A stretch of DNA of 64,000 nucleotides from Phocaeicola sp. (lineage in GTDB: Bacteria > Bacteroidota > Bacteroidia > Bacteroidales > Bacteroidaceae), in contig JALEQJ010000006.1 in NCBI GenBank assembly GCA_022764505.1, positions 17,492-81,491 of the forward strand, read 5' to 3'. Below the pieces are notes generated by a model. It saw nothing but the letters and a program-made list of their open reading frames with translations. It was not told the origin of the DNA and made no database searches. Made by a program: the position numbers and the translations under genes. Of this stretch, positions 31,916-41,736 are shown piece by piece (position 1 is the first letter of the stretch; the number at the start of each line of letters is the position of its first letter).

Positions 31916-32095
31916 TGGTCGGTTATACTTACTTATTCTGATATAGGCAGTATTTCTGTCAAAAATACCCGATAGAAGATACGCTCCTGCGATTTTGTCT
32001 TACTATATCTGTCAAAGTGTCCGAGAGTGTTGCTGGCATACTTCTTGGTAATAGAATGTTAGGAATGTAAAATGTACAATATAAAAATATCAATT

Positions 32096-34052
<1,957 letters not shown>

Positions 34053-34074
34053 ACTAACCACAATCTCATATAAT

Positions 34075-34112
34075 AAAAGAGATGCACTTGTAAAATACAG
34101 TGCATCTCTTTT
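34075..34112 (+). terminator. Intrinsic terminator after groEL
   Basis: AAAAGAGATGCACT / AGTGCATCTCTTTT 14-bp stem followed by TGTTTTAT. Confidence 0.85.
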
Positions 34113-34305
34113 TGTTTTATATTGTCTTATCTCGTCAAATAAATTTCGTTACATCTAATATCATTCTGGCTATAAGTGTGAGATTGGTATTACCATTACA
34201 AGATGTCCAAACAGAGAACGTGCCCAATCTTAGTTTACTTATCTGATAATTGGTCTATGAAACTGAGATACATCTTTAAATACTTCTCTTGTATAAGATG
34301 GTATT

Positions 34306-34926
34306 TCAGTCCTTTTTCCGTTGATTTCTTGAATCTGCTTTCATTTCCAACGGGTTCACTACTTTTTTGAGCTTGACAGTACCTATAATCAAGTCGCCGA
34401 GTTTTTCTGCTCTATCCCAATCTTCGATATAGAAGTTCTCGTTGAAGTAAACTACTATATGAGAATCCTGGAGATAGGTAACGAATTGCTTCTGAATAAT
34501 GGTGTCATTATCCACGTAATTGGCAAAGTACAATATACTTGTAGGATAACCTCCTACCTCTATGCTGTCAATCTCATGTATAAGTTCTACGTCATCGCCA
34601 CTGATTGTCTTTCCAAACTTTGCCCACTCTTTTACTTCATCCATATTCTTCCACTGGGCGGATATAAAACTTTTGACAAAACGAAGCCATACAACACTAC
34701 CATAAGGGTCAAAAATCTCCACTGAGTTCTGTAAAGAGTCTAAACCATTCCAACCAGAAGAATCACACACCCATCCTTTGGGTAAATCAACTGAAAACAG
34801 GTCGTTTTCATAAGTTTTCAAAACTGGGTCGTTGCTAATGGCATTGGTATTTCTTGCTGTTGGTTTAGTGCAAGAAATCATTCCGACAATAATCACCCCA
34901 AATAACAATAATTTAATAACTCTCAT
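34306..34926 (-). CDS. Hypothetical lipoprotein
   Basis: Lipobox-like N-terminus MRVIKLLLFGVIIVGMISC; no recognised domain. Start at internal ATG 34926. Confidence 0.6.
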   Translation of the reverse strand: MRVIKLLLFGVIIVGMISCTKPTARNTNAISNDPVLKTYENDLFSVDLPKGWVCDSSGWNGLDSLQNSVEIFDPYGSVVWLRFVKSFISAQWKNMDEVKEWAKFGKTISGDDVELIHEIDSIEVGGYPTSILYFANYVDNDTIIQKQFVTYLQDSHIVVYFNENFYIEDWDRAEKLGDLIIGTVKLKKVVNPLEMKADSRNQRKKD

Positions 34927-34940
34927 AATATAAGCTATTT

Positions 34941-35613
34941 CTAAAACAAGACTCCACAATCATATTTTGCTATGATTTTTGTGTGAGGCGTATTGAATGT
35001 GACTTTACCATCTTTCCATACAACCTTAATAATAGCTTGGATCCATCCATTCCAATCGTTCCATAATGCTACCTTAATCGTTGCAGTATTATCTTCCTCC
35101 AACTTAATTGAAGGAAGATACTTCTCTGTAATTTTTCCGTATGCGTCATTTTCACGAGAACCCCAAGAATTATCTGGGGCGCTTTTTGGTTCCAGATATA
35201 CTTCTAATCGTCTATAGTTAGAAAGCTGTACGCCATAGGTCTCGTAAAACATATGCTTGCCATAAGCCGTTTACAGTAAAAGGGACTTTGATGTTATCAA
35301 AAATACGTTCCTCATGAATCTTGAAATTATCGACTGGAGGATTTTGAGGATCCAAAAACGTAAGAAATGTCTCATATTCCCATGGTCGATTCTTGAAAGC
35401 AATAAGGTGTAGGTCCTCCCGCTTGGTCAGAAGATCCAATTTATCAAAGATACTATCAACATATAAAGAAGAATAGTCTCCTTTCAATTTTTCTGAAATT
35501 TCTTGTGGTTCGTAATTTTTGAATTGACGAACTAGAGATTTTAGCTTGCTAAGTTGTGTTTTCGGAACATAAGTATATTCATCCATGATTGACAATTTTA
35601 AGGGTAAGTACAT
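34941..35613 (-). pseudogene. Hypothetical protein gene split by a +1 frameshift in a 4-nt homopolymer (ORFs 35218..35613 and 34941..35252)
   Basis: Removing one A from AAAA at 35246-35249 (T on the minus strand) joins the ORFs as ...VNGLWQAYV-YETYGVQLSNYRRLEVYLEPKS... with no stop. Confidence 0.65.
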
Positions 35614-35806
35614 TATTTATAAATCAGCCGATTACAATACTGCTCATTTGGTTGTAGCACGCTGACTCTCTACAAAAGTACTTATTTCTAAGTATACAGA
35701 AGCAATGCTGTGTAAGAAAAACATCCTGTATCCTTCTTTTTACTTCAATAATCGTAATAGTGAGATTAAAGGTGTATACTTGCATATTATATGATGCATT
35801 GAAGAT

Positions 35807-35951
35807 ATGGCAAAGAATACAATGGGGACTAAGCTTCCTCGAAAGCTGGAGCAGAAGATGCAGATTGCTGAGCGTGCCACTTGCTCGCCTTTGACCCGTT
35901 TCTCGTATTGAGAAAGGTTCTTCTACTGTATCTATTGAGATCTATCTGCGG
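35807..35951 (+). pseudogene. Fragment of an XRE-family antitoxin-like regulator (internally deleted and frameshifted)
   Basis: MAKNTMGTKLPRKLEQKMQ-IAERATCSPLT then, after a frameshift, VSRIEKGSSTVSIEIYLRV: HTH-like 'SRIEKG...YLRV' signature. Confidence 0.5.
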
Positions 35952-36152
35952 GTATTTATTACTACCTCAGATTACACTAAAGGAGCAATGGAGTTTGTGG
36001 AGGGTCTTAACAGTTCACCCACTATAATCTTGATAAATGGGCAACAATTAACAGAATACATTTATGATTATGGTTTAGGATTACAAACAGAAAAAGTCCT
36101 TAAAGTTATGAAGATGGATATGGATTACTGGGATGCGATGGATAATGCCTAA
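35952..36152 (+). pseudogene. C-terminal remnant of an Mrr-like restriction endonuclease
   Basis: VFITTSDYTKGAMEFVEGLNSSPTIILINGQQLTEYIYDYGLGLQTEKVLKVMKMDMDYWDAMDNA*. The FITTSxxTKxA...ILINGxxLxxYxxDYGxG pattern is typical of the Mrr_cat C-terminus. Confidence 0.7.
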
Positions 36153-36167
36153 AGGATATTAAAAACA

Positions 36168-36199
36168 AACAGTTCAGCAAGCATACTTGCTGAACTGTT
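36168..36199 (-). terminator. Hairpin terminator downstream of the DUF1573 gene
   Basis: 14-bp perfect stem AACAGTTCAGCAAG / CTTGCTGAACTGTT, with an adjacent T-rich run on the minus strand. Confidence 0.65.
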
Positions 36200-36260
36200 A
36201 TGAATATTGTATTTTTACAGAATAACGATTATTTAGGACGAGACATGGATAAATAGTCGT

Positions 36261-36653
36261 CTATTTTGCAGGAGTCATATCTCCTTCTATGACCAATCTG
36301 ATTATTTCATTTTCGGCGTTTGTACGCAATGTTACTGTTTTTCTAAAATGTTCAGGGAATTTACCTGTGCCATCATAGTTGACAGTTACTTCTCCCTCTC
36401 CCCCCGGTTTAACGGGTTCTTTTCCATATTGTACCATCACGCAACCACAAGATGCTATAGCCTGATGTATCACTAAAGGAGCATTTCCTACATTCTTAAA
36501 TTTGAACTTATAAGTTACTTTAGGAGCTGTTTCTGGAAAAGCTCCAAAGTTGTGAGAAGTCTTTTCAAATTGAATCTTAGCTGTTCCTTGTGCCAAGACA
36601 AAGGCTACACTTGTCATTAATAATACGATGGTAGCAACTATTTTCTTAATCAT
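36261..36653 (-). CDS. DUF1573 domain-containing secreted protein
   Basis: Signal peptide; IQFEKTSHNFGAFPETAPKVTYKFKFKNVGNAPLVIHQAIASCGCVMVQYGKEPVKPGGEGEVTVNYD. Confidence 0.92.
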   Translation of the reverse strand: MIKKIVATIVLLMTSVAFVLAQGTAKIQFEKTSHNFGAFPETAPKVTYKFKFKNVGNAPLVIHQAIASCGCVMVQYGKEPVKPGGEGEVTVNYDGTGKFPEHFRKTVTLRTNAENEIIRLVIEGDMTPAK

Positions 36654-36997
36654 AATCTATACGTTTTAGTTTTCGGCTCAAAAATAAACAAAGTATTAAG
36701 GGGTTATTCTGTAGAATGTAAATTTAACATATTATTTAACATATAAATATCCTGTGTATAATAAAGGTTTGGGAGTGCTGCCTATTGGTGATTACTCGTC
36801 TCATAGCTTCATTTTTCTTACGAAAGTTTGAAGATGATGCTAAATAGAAGAAAGCATACTCTTTGATGGTAAGATTCCCCACAGAATGAATTTGTATGAC
36901 GGGTATTATTAAAACAGTGTATTTCCTGCTTCACATAGAATCGAAGATATAAATTTTATCTATTGCAAACAATGCAGAATAACCGCTCTATTTAGTA

Positions 36998-37391
36998 TTA
37001 CAAATGTAAATATAAAGTACAATTTACATTTGTGTAAACAAAATAAAGGAGGGATTGTATTCTATGTATTTTACAAACGCAAAGCCATTACTATGAAGTC
37101 TTATGCATTTGTATTTATATATAAATCACGTAGTTATGATGGTAAATATAAAATTACTTCACATTTAAGTTATAATTCGCTACCGTGACAAAGCTTTTGC
37201 TTTATAGAGTATATTATAATTGCGTACAATCCACTGTTTATTAGTTGTTTATTGTGTTTATCTAAAGTTATTTATAGGGTAAACAAGCAAGATTGTTATC
37301 ATAAATACAGATGTAAATGAAATATCTATTGAGTATGCAATACAAATGTAAATTTTGATGTTTCACATTTGTGCTATACATTTGTGAAAAC
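36998..37391. promoter_or_regulatory. Cluster of dyad operator-like sites (TTnACA-N-TGTnAA) upstream of the XRE regulator
   Basis: TTACAAATGTAA (36998-37009), TTTACATTTGTGTAAA (37023-37038), TACAAATGTAAA (37341-37352), TTTCACATTTGTG (37361-37373), TATACATTTGTGAAAAC (37375-37391). Confidence 0.6.
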
Positions 37392-37398
37392 GTATAGT

Positions 37399-37800
37399 AT
37401 GAAAGATCGGATTTTAGAAGTAATAAAAAGTAGTGAGTTAGGGCAAAGTGAGTTTGCCAATAGAATAGGTATATCTCCTTCGGCTTTGCATCATATACTC
37501 AATGGACGGAATAAACCCAGCTTGGATTTTGTCTTGAAGCTACACGATTGTTTTCCCGAAATAGATCTTATATGGCTGCTTACAGGAGAAAATGGAGAGA
37601 GAAAAAAGACCTGTGCAGGTCAGCAGGAACTATCGTTTCAATTTGATGAAGTTGATAAAATCGCAAATAATAAAAGAGAGGTAGATAAGCAATCCTCTGA
37701 GCCTATCAGTATAACTATTCCTACCCCTCCTTCTCAAATAGAAGAAATCAGGGTATTTTTTAGTGATGGAAGATTTGAAGTTTTTAAGCCAGTGAGATGA
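37399..37800 (+). CDS. XRE-family helix-turn-helix transcriptional regulator
   Basis: MKDRILEVIKSSELGQSEFANRIGISPSALHHILNGRNKPSLDFVLKLHDCFPEIDLIWLLTGE; start at ATG 37399 (the listed ORF begins at TTG 37369). Confidence 0.88.
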   Translation: MKDRILEVIKSSELGQSEFANRIGISPSALHHILNGRNKPSLDFVLKLHDCFPEIDLIWLLTGENGERKKTCAGQQELSFQFDEVDKIANNKREVDKQSSEPISITIPTPPSQIEEIRVFFSDGRFEVFKPVR

Positions 37801-37815
37801 TTTAAGGATATTTTC

Positions 37816-38523
37816 TCATAGCATAAACACATCTCCAGGCTTAGATATAGAGAAAAAACGAGTGTTGTAATGTGCAGCGATAGCTTTGAAGGCCTCTGCC
37901 TTTTCATATTCTTTTCCGAAGTGCATAGGCGCAACAACTTTCGTTTGTATATTCTGTAGCCATTGTTCTCCTCCACGCATATATTCCTTCCCTAAACGTG
38001 GGTCTATGGGAAACATAAGGAAATCTACGCACTTTAGTTGCTTTTTAATATCGTTTATTTCTGATAGAAAATCTCGTTCGTATCCTTGCCAAATTTCGGG
38101 TTCACATTCTTCCTTCCAATGCCAATTATTGAGATCTCCTGCGTGAAAAAGCGTCTTTCCTTCCATCGTAACAGCGAAGGAAATTCCGGCATCTGTAGAA
38201 CCAAAAGCTTCTACCTTGATATGCTCATCTTGAAAATGTTCTCCTTTTTTAAGCCAGTGGATATCACTGCTTGCTTCGCATTGAATATCATCAGAAAAAA
38301 TGTATTGTACATCTTTATGATTTTTCCAATCTAATATAAGTGGCTGAAAATGGTCATAGTGTGTATGAGAAGAGAATACATAGAAATTCCCTTTTCTTTG
38401 CAATATGCTATTATGCAGTATTCCTACTTTATCCGAAACCGTGTCTTTATAGAAGTCAAAAACAAGCGTGATTTCTTCTCCAAGAACAGCAAAGCCACTA
38501 TGATTGAGATAGACGATTTTCAT
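37816..38523 (-). CDS. Metallo-beta-lactamase fold hydrolase
   Basis: SSHTHYDHFQP (HxHxDH-like), LFHAGDLNNWHW, APMHFGKEYEKAEAF. Confidence 0.82.
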   Translation of the reverse strand: MKIVYLNHSGFAVLGEEITLVFDFYKDTVSDKVGILHNSILQRKGNFYVFSSHTHYDHFQPLILDWKNHKDVQYIFSDDIQCEASSDIHWLKKGEHFQDEHIKVEAFGSTDAGISFAVTMEGKTLFHAGDLNNWHWKEECEPEIWQGYERDFLSEINDIKKQLKCVDFLMFPIDPRLGKEYMRGGEQWLQNIQTKVVAPMHFGKEYEKAEAFKAIAAHYNTRFFSISKPGDVFML

Positions 38524-39728
38524 TTTCCTAATGGTTGTATTTTGGCACGTGTATTCTTATCTATTTTCAGGAACATATACTTATGATTTCCGGAATGTAG
38601 CAATGAGTCGTTTTCGCTGTAAACCCTATTTGCGTATTCTTTTGATTTTTCAAACAGAATCTTAGAAATGGCTTGCTGAGACTTTCCAACCATAGTAGAG
38701 TCCAAATTTTCATCTGGGAAATAATCATTCAAATATACATCTCCTATCATAGTGGTTTCTAAGAACTGAACCTTTTTCTGTGTTTTATCCGTGTAATAAC
38801 CCACGAACATATGTCCCGGTACACGAACTAAAACAGGGTCTATATTGACAGCTTTGAGAAGAGAGGCAAAAAGCGCACTTCCATCTACACAGTTTATTTG
38901 AGAAGAGGCTAATGCTTCATTGAAAGTACGTATTCTTTGAGCGAAGACTACATTAGAAGAAAGACTCGTATTGCTTATAGAACTATACTTGAAATCTCTT
39001 TTTTGGAGGGCATACCATAGTGCGTACACTTGTTTGTCTATCATTGCAGGATCTTTACTCTGGTATCCCCAAAATCTATTCACTATACGGGAGTTGAGTG
39101 CTTCTCTTAGTAATTGATCTATTTGTGGATTGTCCTCATTGACATAGGCTGCAAATAAAAGCCCTGTATCGTGAAATTTCATACGCTCATCTATATATCC
39201 CAATAGGCATTCATTTACACTACGCATCGCAAGTGTAGAGGAGAGTGTAGATGCTTTTTTATTGTCTACTTCTATATGCACGATGAGGTTAAAGGGCTGA
39301 GCTTGTACGTGATCTGCCAATACTTGATATTTCCAGAGTATATCCGGATATACTTTATAGGTTTCTTTTAGAGGCAGAATAAACTCCGATGTGGAATAAT
39401 GACAAAAAGGGCTTTCTTCTATGCTGATACGAACCTTAGTATTCTTAGCAGGTGAATATATTTTCAGTGCTATTCCGGATTGTGGCGTACCCACAAATAA
39501 GCTATCTACAGGCTGTAATATAGAAGTGCCTGTAGTGGCTGTAGAAAGTATCATTATGGGGAAAACATTTCCTCCTAATTCATTTACCAGCTCAATTTTA
39601 GAGGTGCTGAAATTTCTTAGATAGAAAAAGACACCTACCCAAATTAAAAGTAAAAAAGCGAGTATTGCACTGGCTATTTTCCAATAAAATAGCTGTTTGA
39701 TAAGTCTTTGTATAAGCGTCTTCAGCAT
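38520..39728 (-). CDS. Transglutaminase-like domain membrane-anchored protein
   Basis: N-terminal TM; INCVDGSALFASLLKAVNIDPVLVRVPGHMFVGYY matches the transglutaminase-like Cys...His arrangement. Confidence 0.65.
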   Translation of the reverse strand: MLKTLIQRLIKQLFYWKIASAILAFLLLIWVGVFFYLRNFSTSKIELVNELGGNVFPIMILSTATTGTSILQPVDSLFVGTPQSGIALKIYSPAKNTKVRISIEESPFCHYSTSEFILPLKETYKVYPDILWKYQVLADHVQAQPFNLIVHIEVDNKKASTLSSTLAMRSVNECLLGYIDERMKFHDTGLLFAAYVNEDNPQIDQLLREALNSRIVNRFWGYQSKDPAMIDKQVYALWYALQKRDFKYSSISNTSLSSNVVFAQRIRTFNEALASSQINCVDGSALFASLLKAVNIDPVLVRVPGHMFVGYYTDKTQKKVQFLETTMIGDVYLNDYFPDENLDSTMVGKSQQAISKILFEKSKEYANRVYSENDSLLHSGNHKYMFLKIDKNTRAKIQPLGK

Positions 39729-39773
39729 AAAAAGAAAGAAAAATCAGAGGGATTCTATATGATTTGAGAAAAT

Positions 39774-39803
39774 AGGGGTGCTCTTATGTATTAAAGCACC
39801 CCT
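39774..39803 (-). terminator. Hairpin terminator downstream of ridA
   Basis: AGGGGTGCT (39774-39782) / AGCACCCCT (39795-39803). Confidence 0.65.
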
Positions 39804-39825
39804 CTATTGCGGAATTTTGTATGCT

Positions 39826-40203
39826 TTACTTCACTGCAATGCATTCTATTTCTACCAAAGCACCTTTAGGAAGTGCTTTCACAGCGACAGCAGAGCGAGC
39901 AGGGTATTTATCTGTAAAATACGTTTCGTATACTTTGTTCATTTCTGCAAAATAAGACATATCTGCTAGAAAAACTGTTGTCTTTACTATTTTACTAAGA
40001 TCTGCACCTGCAGCTGCTAAAACTTCTTTGAGATTTTCAAACACTTGGATAGTTTGCTCTGTAACGCCTCCTTCTACAAATTCGCCTGTAGCAGGAACGA
40101 TAGGAATTTGTCCGGAGGTAAAAATCATTCCATTTACTTCAATAGCTTGGCTGTAAGGACCAATAGCGGCTGGAGCCTTTTCTGTGAAAATTACATTTTT
40201 CAT
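39826..40203 (-). CDS. ridA: RidA family protein (reactive intermediate/imine deaminase)
   Basis: APAAIGPYSQAIEVNGMIFTSGQIPIVPATGEFVEGG, PARSAVAVKALPKGALVEIECIA. Confidence 0.96.
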   Translation of the reverse strand: MKNVIFTEKAPAAIGPYSQAIEVNGMIFTSGQIPIVPATGEFVEGGVTEQTIQVFENLKEVLAAAGADLSKIVKTTVFLADMSYFAEMNKVYETYFTDKYPARSAVAVKALPKGALVEIECIAVK

Positions 40204-40251
40204 TTTCTTATTGATATTTAGTTTTACAATTAATGAATCTCTATAAGGTAA

Positions 40252-41013
40252 TTAAATTTCTATTTCGACTTCTACAGGACAGTGATCTGAGCCAAAGATT
40301 TCACTATGTATCTTTGCAGATCTCAGATTGTTTTTGAGTGCATCGGAGATGATGAAGTAGTCAATGCGCCACCCCGTATTCTTTTCACGGGCTTTGAAAC
40401 GATAGCTCCACCAAGAATAACAATGTTCTGCATCAGGATAGAAGAACCTGAAAGTATCTATGAAACCGGCATCAAGCATAACTTGAAATTTGTCTCTTTC
40501 TTCGTCTGTGAAGCCTGCATTTCGTCTGTTGGTTTTGGGATTCTTGAGGTCTATCTCTTTGTGTGCTACATTGAGATCTCCACAGAAGATTACGGGCTTT
40601 TTCTCATTTAACTGGAGTATATATTGCCTAAAAGCATCTTCCCAATTCATTCTGTAATCCAATCTTTTCAATTCGTCCTGAGAATTGGGAACATAAACTG
40701 TTACCAAGAAGAATTTTTCCATCTCTAAGGTAATCACACGTCCTTCTTTATCGTGTTCTTCTATGCCTATACCATAAGAAACAGAGAGTGGAGTATGTTT
40801 GGTGAATATAGCTGTACCGGAATATCCTTTTTTCTCTGCATAGTTCCAATAAGACTGATATCCTTCAAAAAAAAGATCCAACTGTCCTTCTTGCATTTTT
40901 GTTTCTTGCAAGCAAAAAAAGTCTGCATCCAATTCTGTAAAGATCTTAGGGAATCCTTTTTCATTACAAGCACGTATGCCGTTTACATTCCAAGAAACCA
41001 ATTTCATATTCAT
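40252..41013 (-). CDS. xth: Exodeoxyribonuclease III
   Basis: [74 protein letters not shown]. Confidence 0.96.
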   Translation of the reverse strand: MNMKLVSWNVNGIRACNEKGFPKIFTELDADFFCLQETKMQEGQLDLFFEGYQSYWNYAEKKGYSGTAIFTKHTPLSVSYGIGIEEHDKEGRVITLEMEKFFLVTVYVPNSQDELKRLDYRMNWEDAFRQYILQLNEKKPVIFCGDLNVAHKEIDLKNPKTNRRNAGFTDEERDKFQVMLDAGFIDTFRFFYPDAEHCYSWWSYRFKAREKNTGWRIDYFIISDALKNNLRSAKIHSEIFGSDHCPVEVEIEI

Positions 41014-41018
41014 AAGTA

Positions 41019-41729
41019 TTATTTTTTTATATCAATTAAGTATGCCAGCCGAACTCCCATATAAGTATTGGCTGAGCGAGCAAAAAAATCTTTTTTCCCA
41101 TTATTAAAGATGTCGCTTAACCCATAATAGTATCTTCCTTCCAAGAGGAAAGCTCCTATAGCTGTTCGTATTTCAAGTCCGGCACCTCCTACCAATCCAT
41201 AATCAAATTTATGCTCTATAGGCTTATCATATTGAGCTATTACACCATTGGGACGATGAGAGGTATCCCACGTAGCACTTTTATTCTCTTTATCGGATAA
41301 ATAATAAGAAAATTGTGGTCCTAAATTCACAATAAAACGCAGACCTTTGTCTTTATCTTTTCCGAAAGCCAAATGTGCCAAAACCGGCACTTCTATATAA
41401 GAGATATCTCTATGATAAGTATCTCCGCTTCCGTCTTCTATTTTCTCTTTCCAGCCTCTTTGAGAATAGTTCAATTCCATCTGTATGCCACAAATCATCT
41501 TGAAGTATTTCTCTACGATATAGCGTGCTGTAAATCCTATAGTAGGGGAGTTCAGTGAGGTAAGAGGTATACGTGGAGAAAAGTCCATACGATTAAAATT
41601 GACCCCTCCATTGATACCGACAGCCAGATTTTTACGCTGTTCCTGAAGTTGTGCAAAACAAACGGAAGTGTTCAATAACCAAAGTGCAAAGCAACAAGAA
41701 AGAAAGTAAATCAGCTTTTTCATCTCCAA
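41019..41729 (-). CDS. PorT-family outer membrane beta-barrel protein
   Basis: Signal peptide; [59 protein letters not shown]. Confidence 0.75.
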   Translation of the reverse strand: MEMKKLIYFLSCCFALWLLNTSVCFAQLQEQRKNLAVGINGGVNFNRMDFSPRIPLTSLNSPTIGFTARYIVEKYFKMICGIQMELNYSQRGWKEKIEDGSGDTYHRDISYIEVPVLAHLAFGKDKDKGLRFIVNLGPQFSYYLSDKENKSATWDTSHRPNGVIAQYDKPIEHKFDYGLVGGAGLEIRTAIGAFLLEGRYYYGLSDIFNNGKKDFFARSANTYMGVRLAYLIDIKK

Positions 41730-41736
41730 TTATCTT

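Noticed and set aside
34941-35252. Programmed ribosomal frameshift producing a fusion
   Set aside because: No slippery heptamer with a downstream pseudoknot is apparent. A homopolymer indel is simpler, though read data are needed.
35618-36260. Insertion sequence or transposon around the Mrr remnant
   Set aside because: No transposase fragment, terminal inverted repeats or target-site duplication could be seen.
37369-37398. Upstream TTG start for the XRE regulator (MCYTFVKTYS-)
   Set aside because: It lies within the operator/-7 box; ATG 37399 begins the conserved HTH protein.
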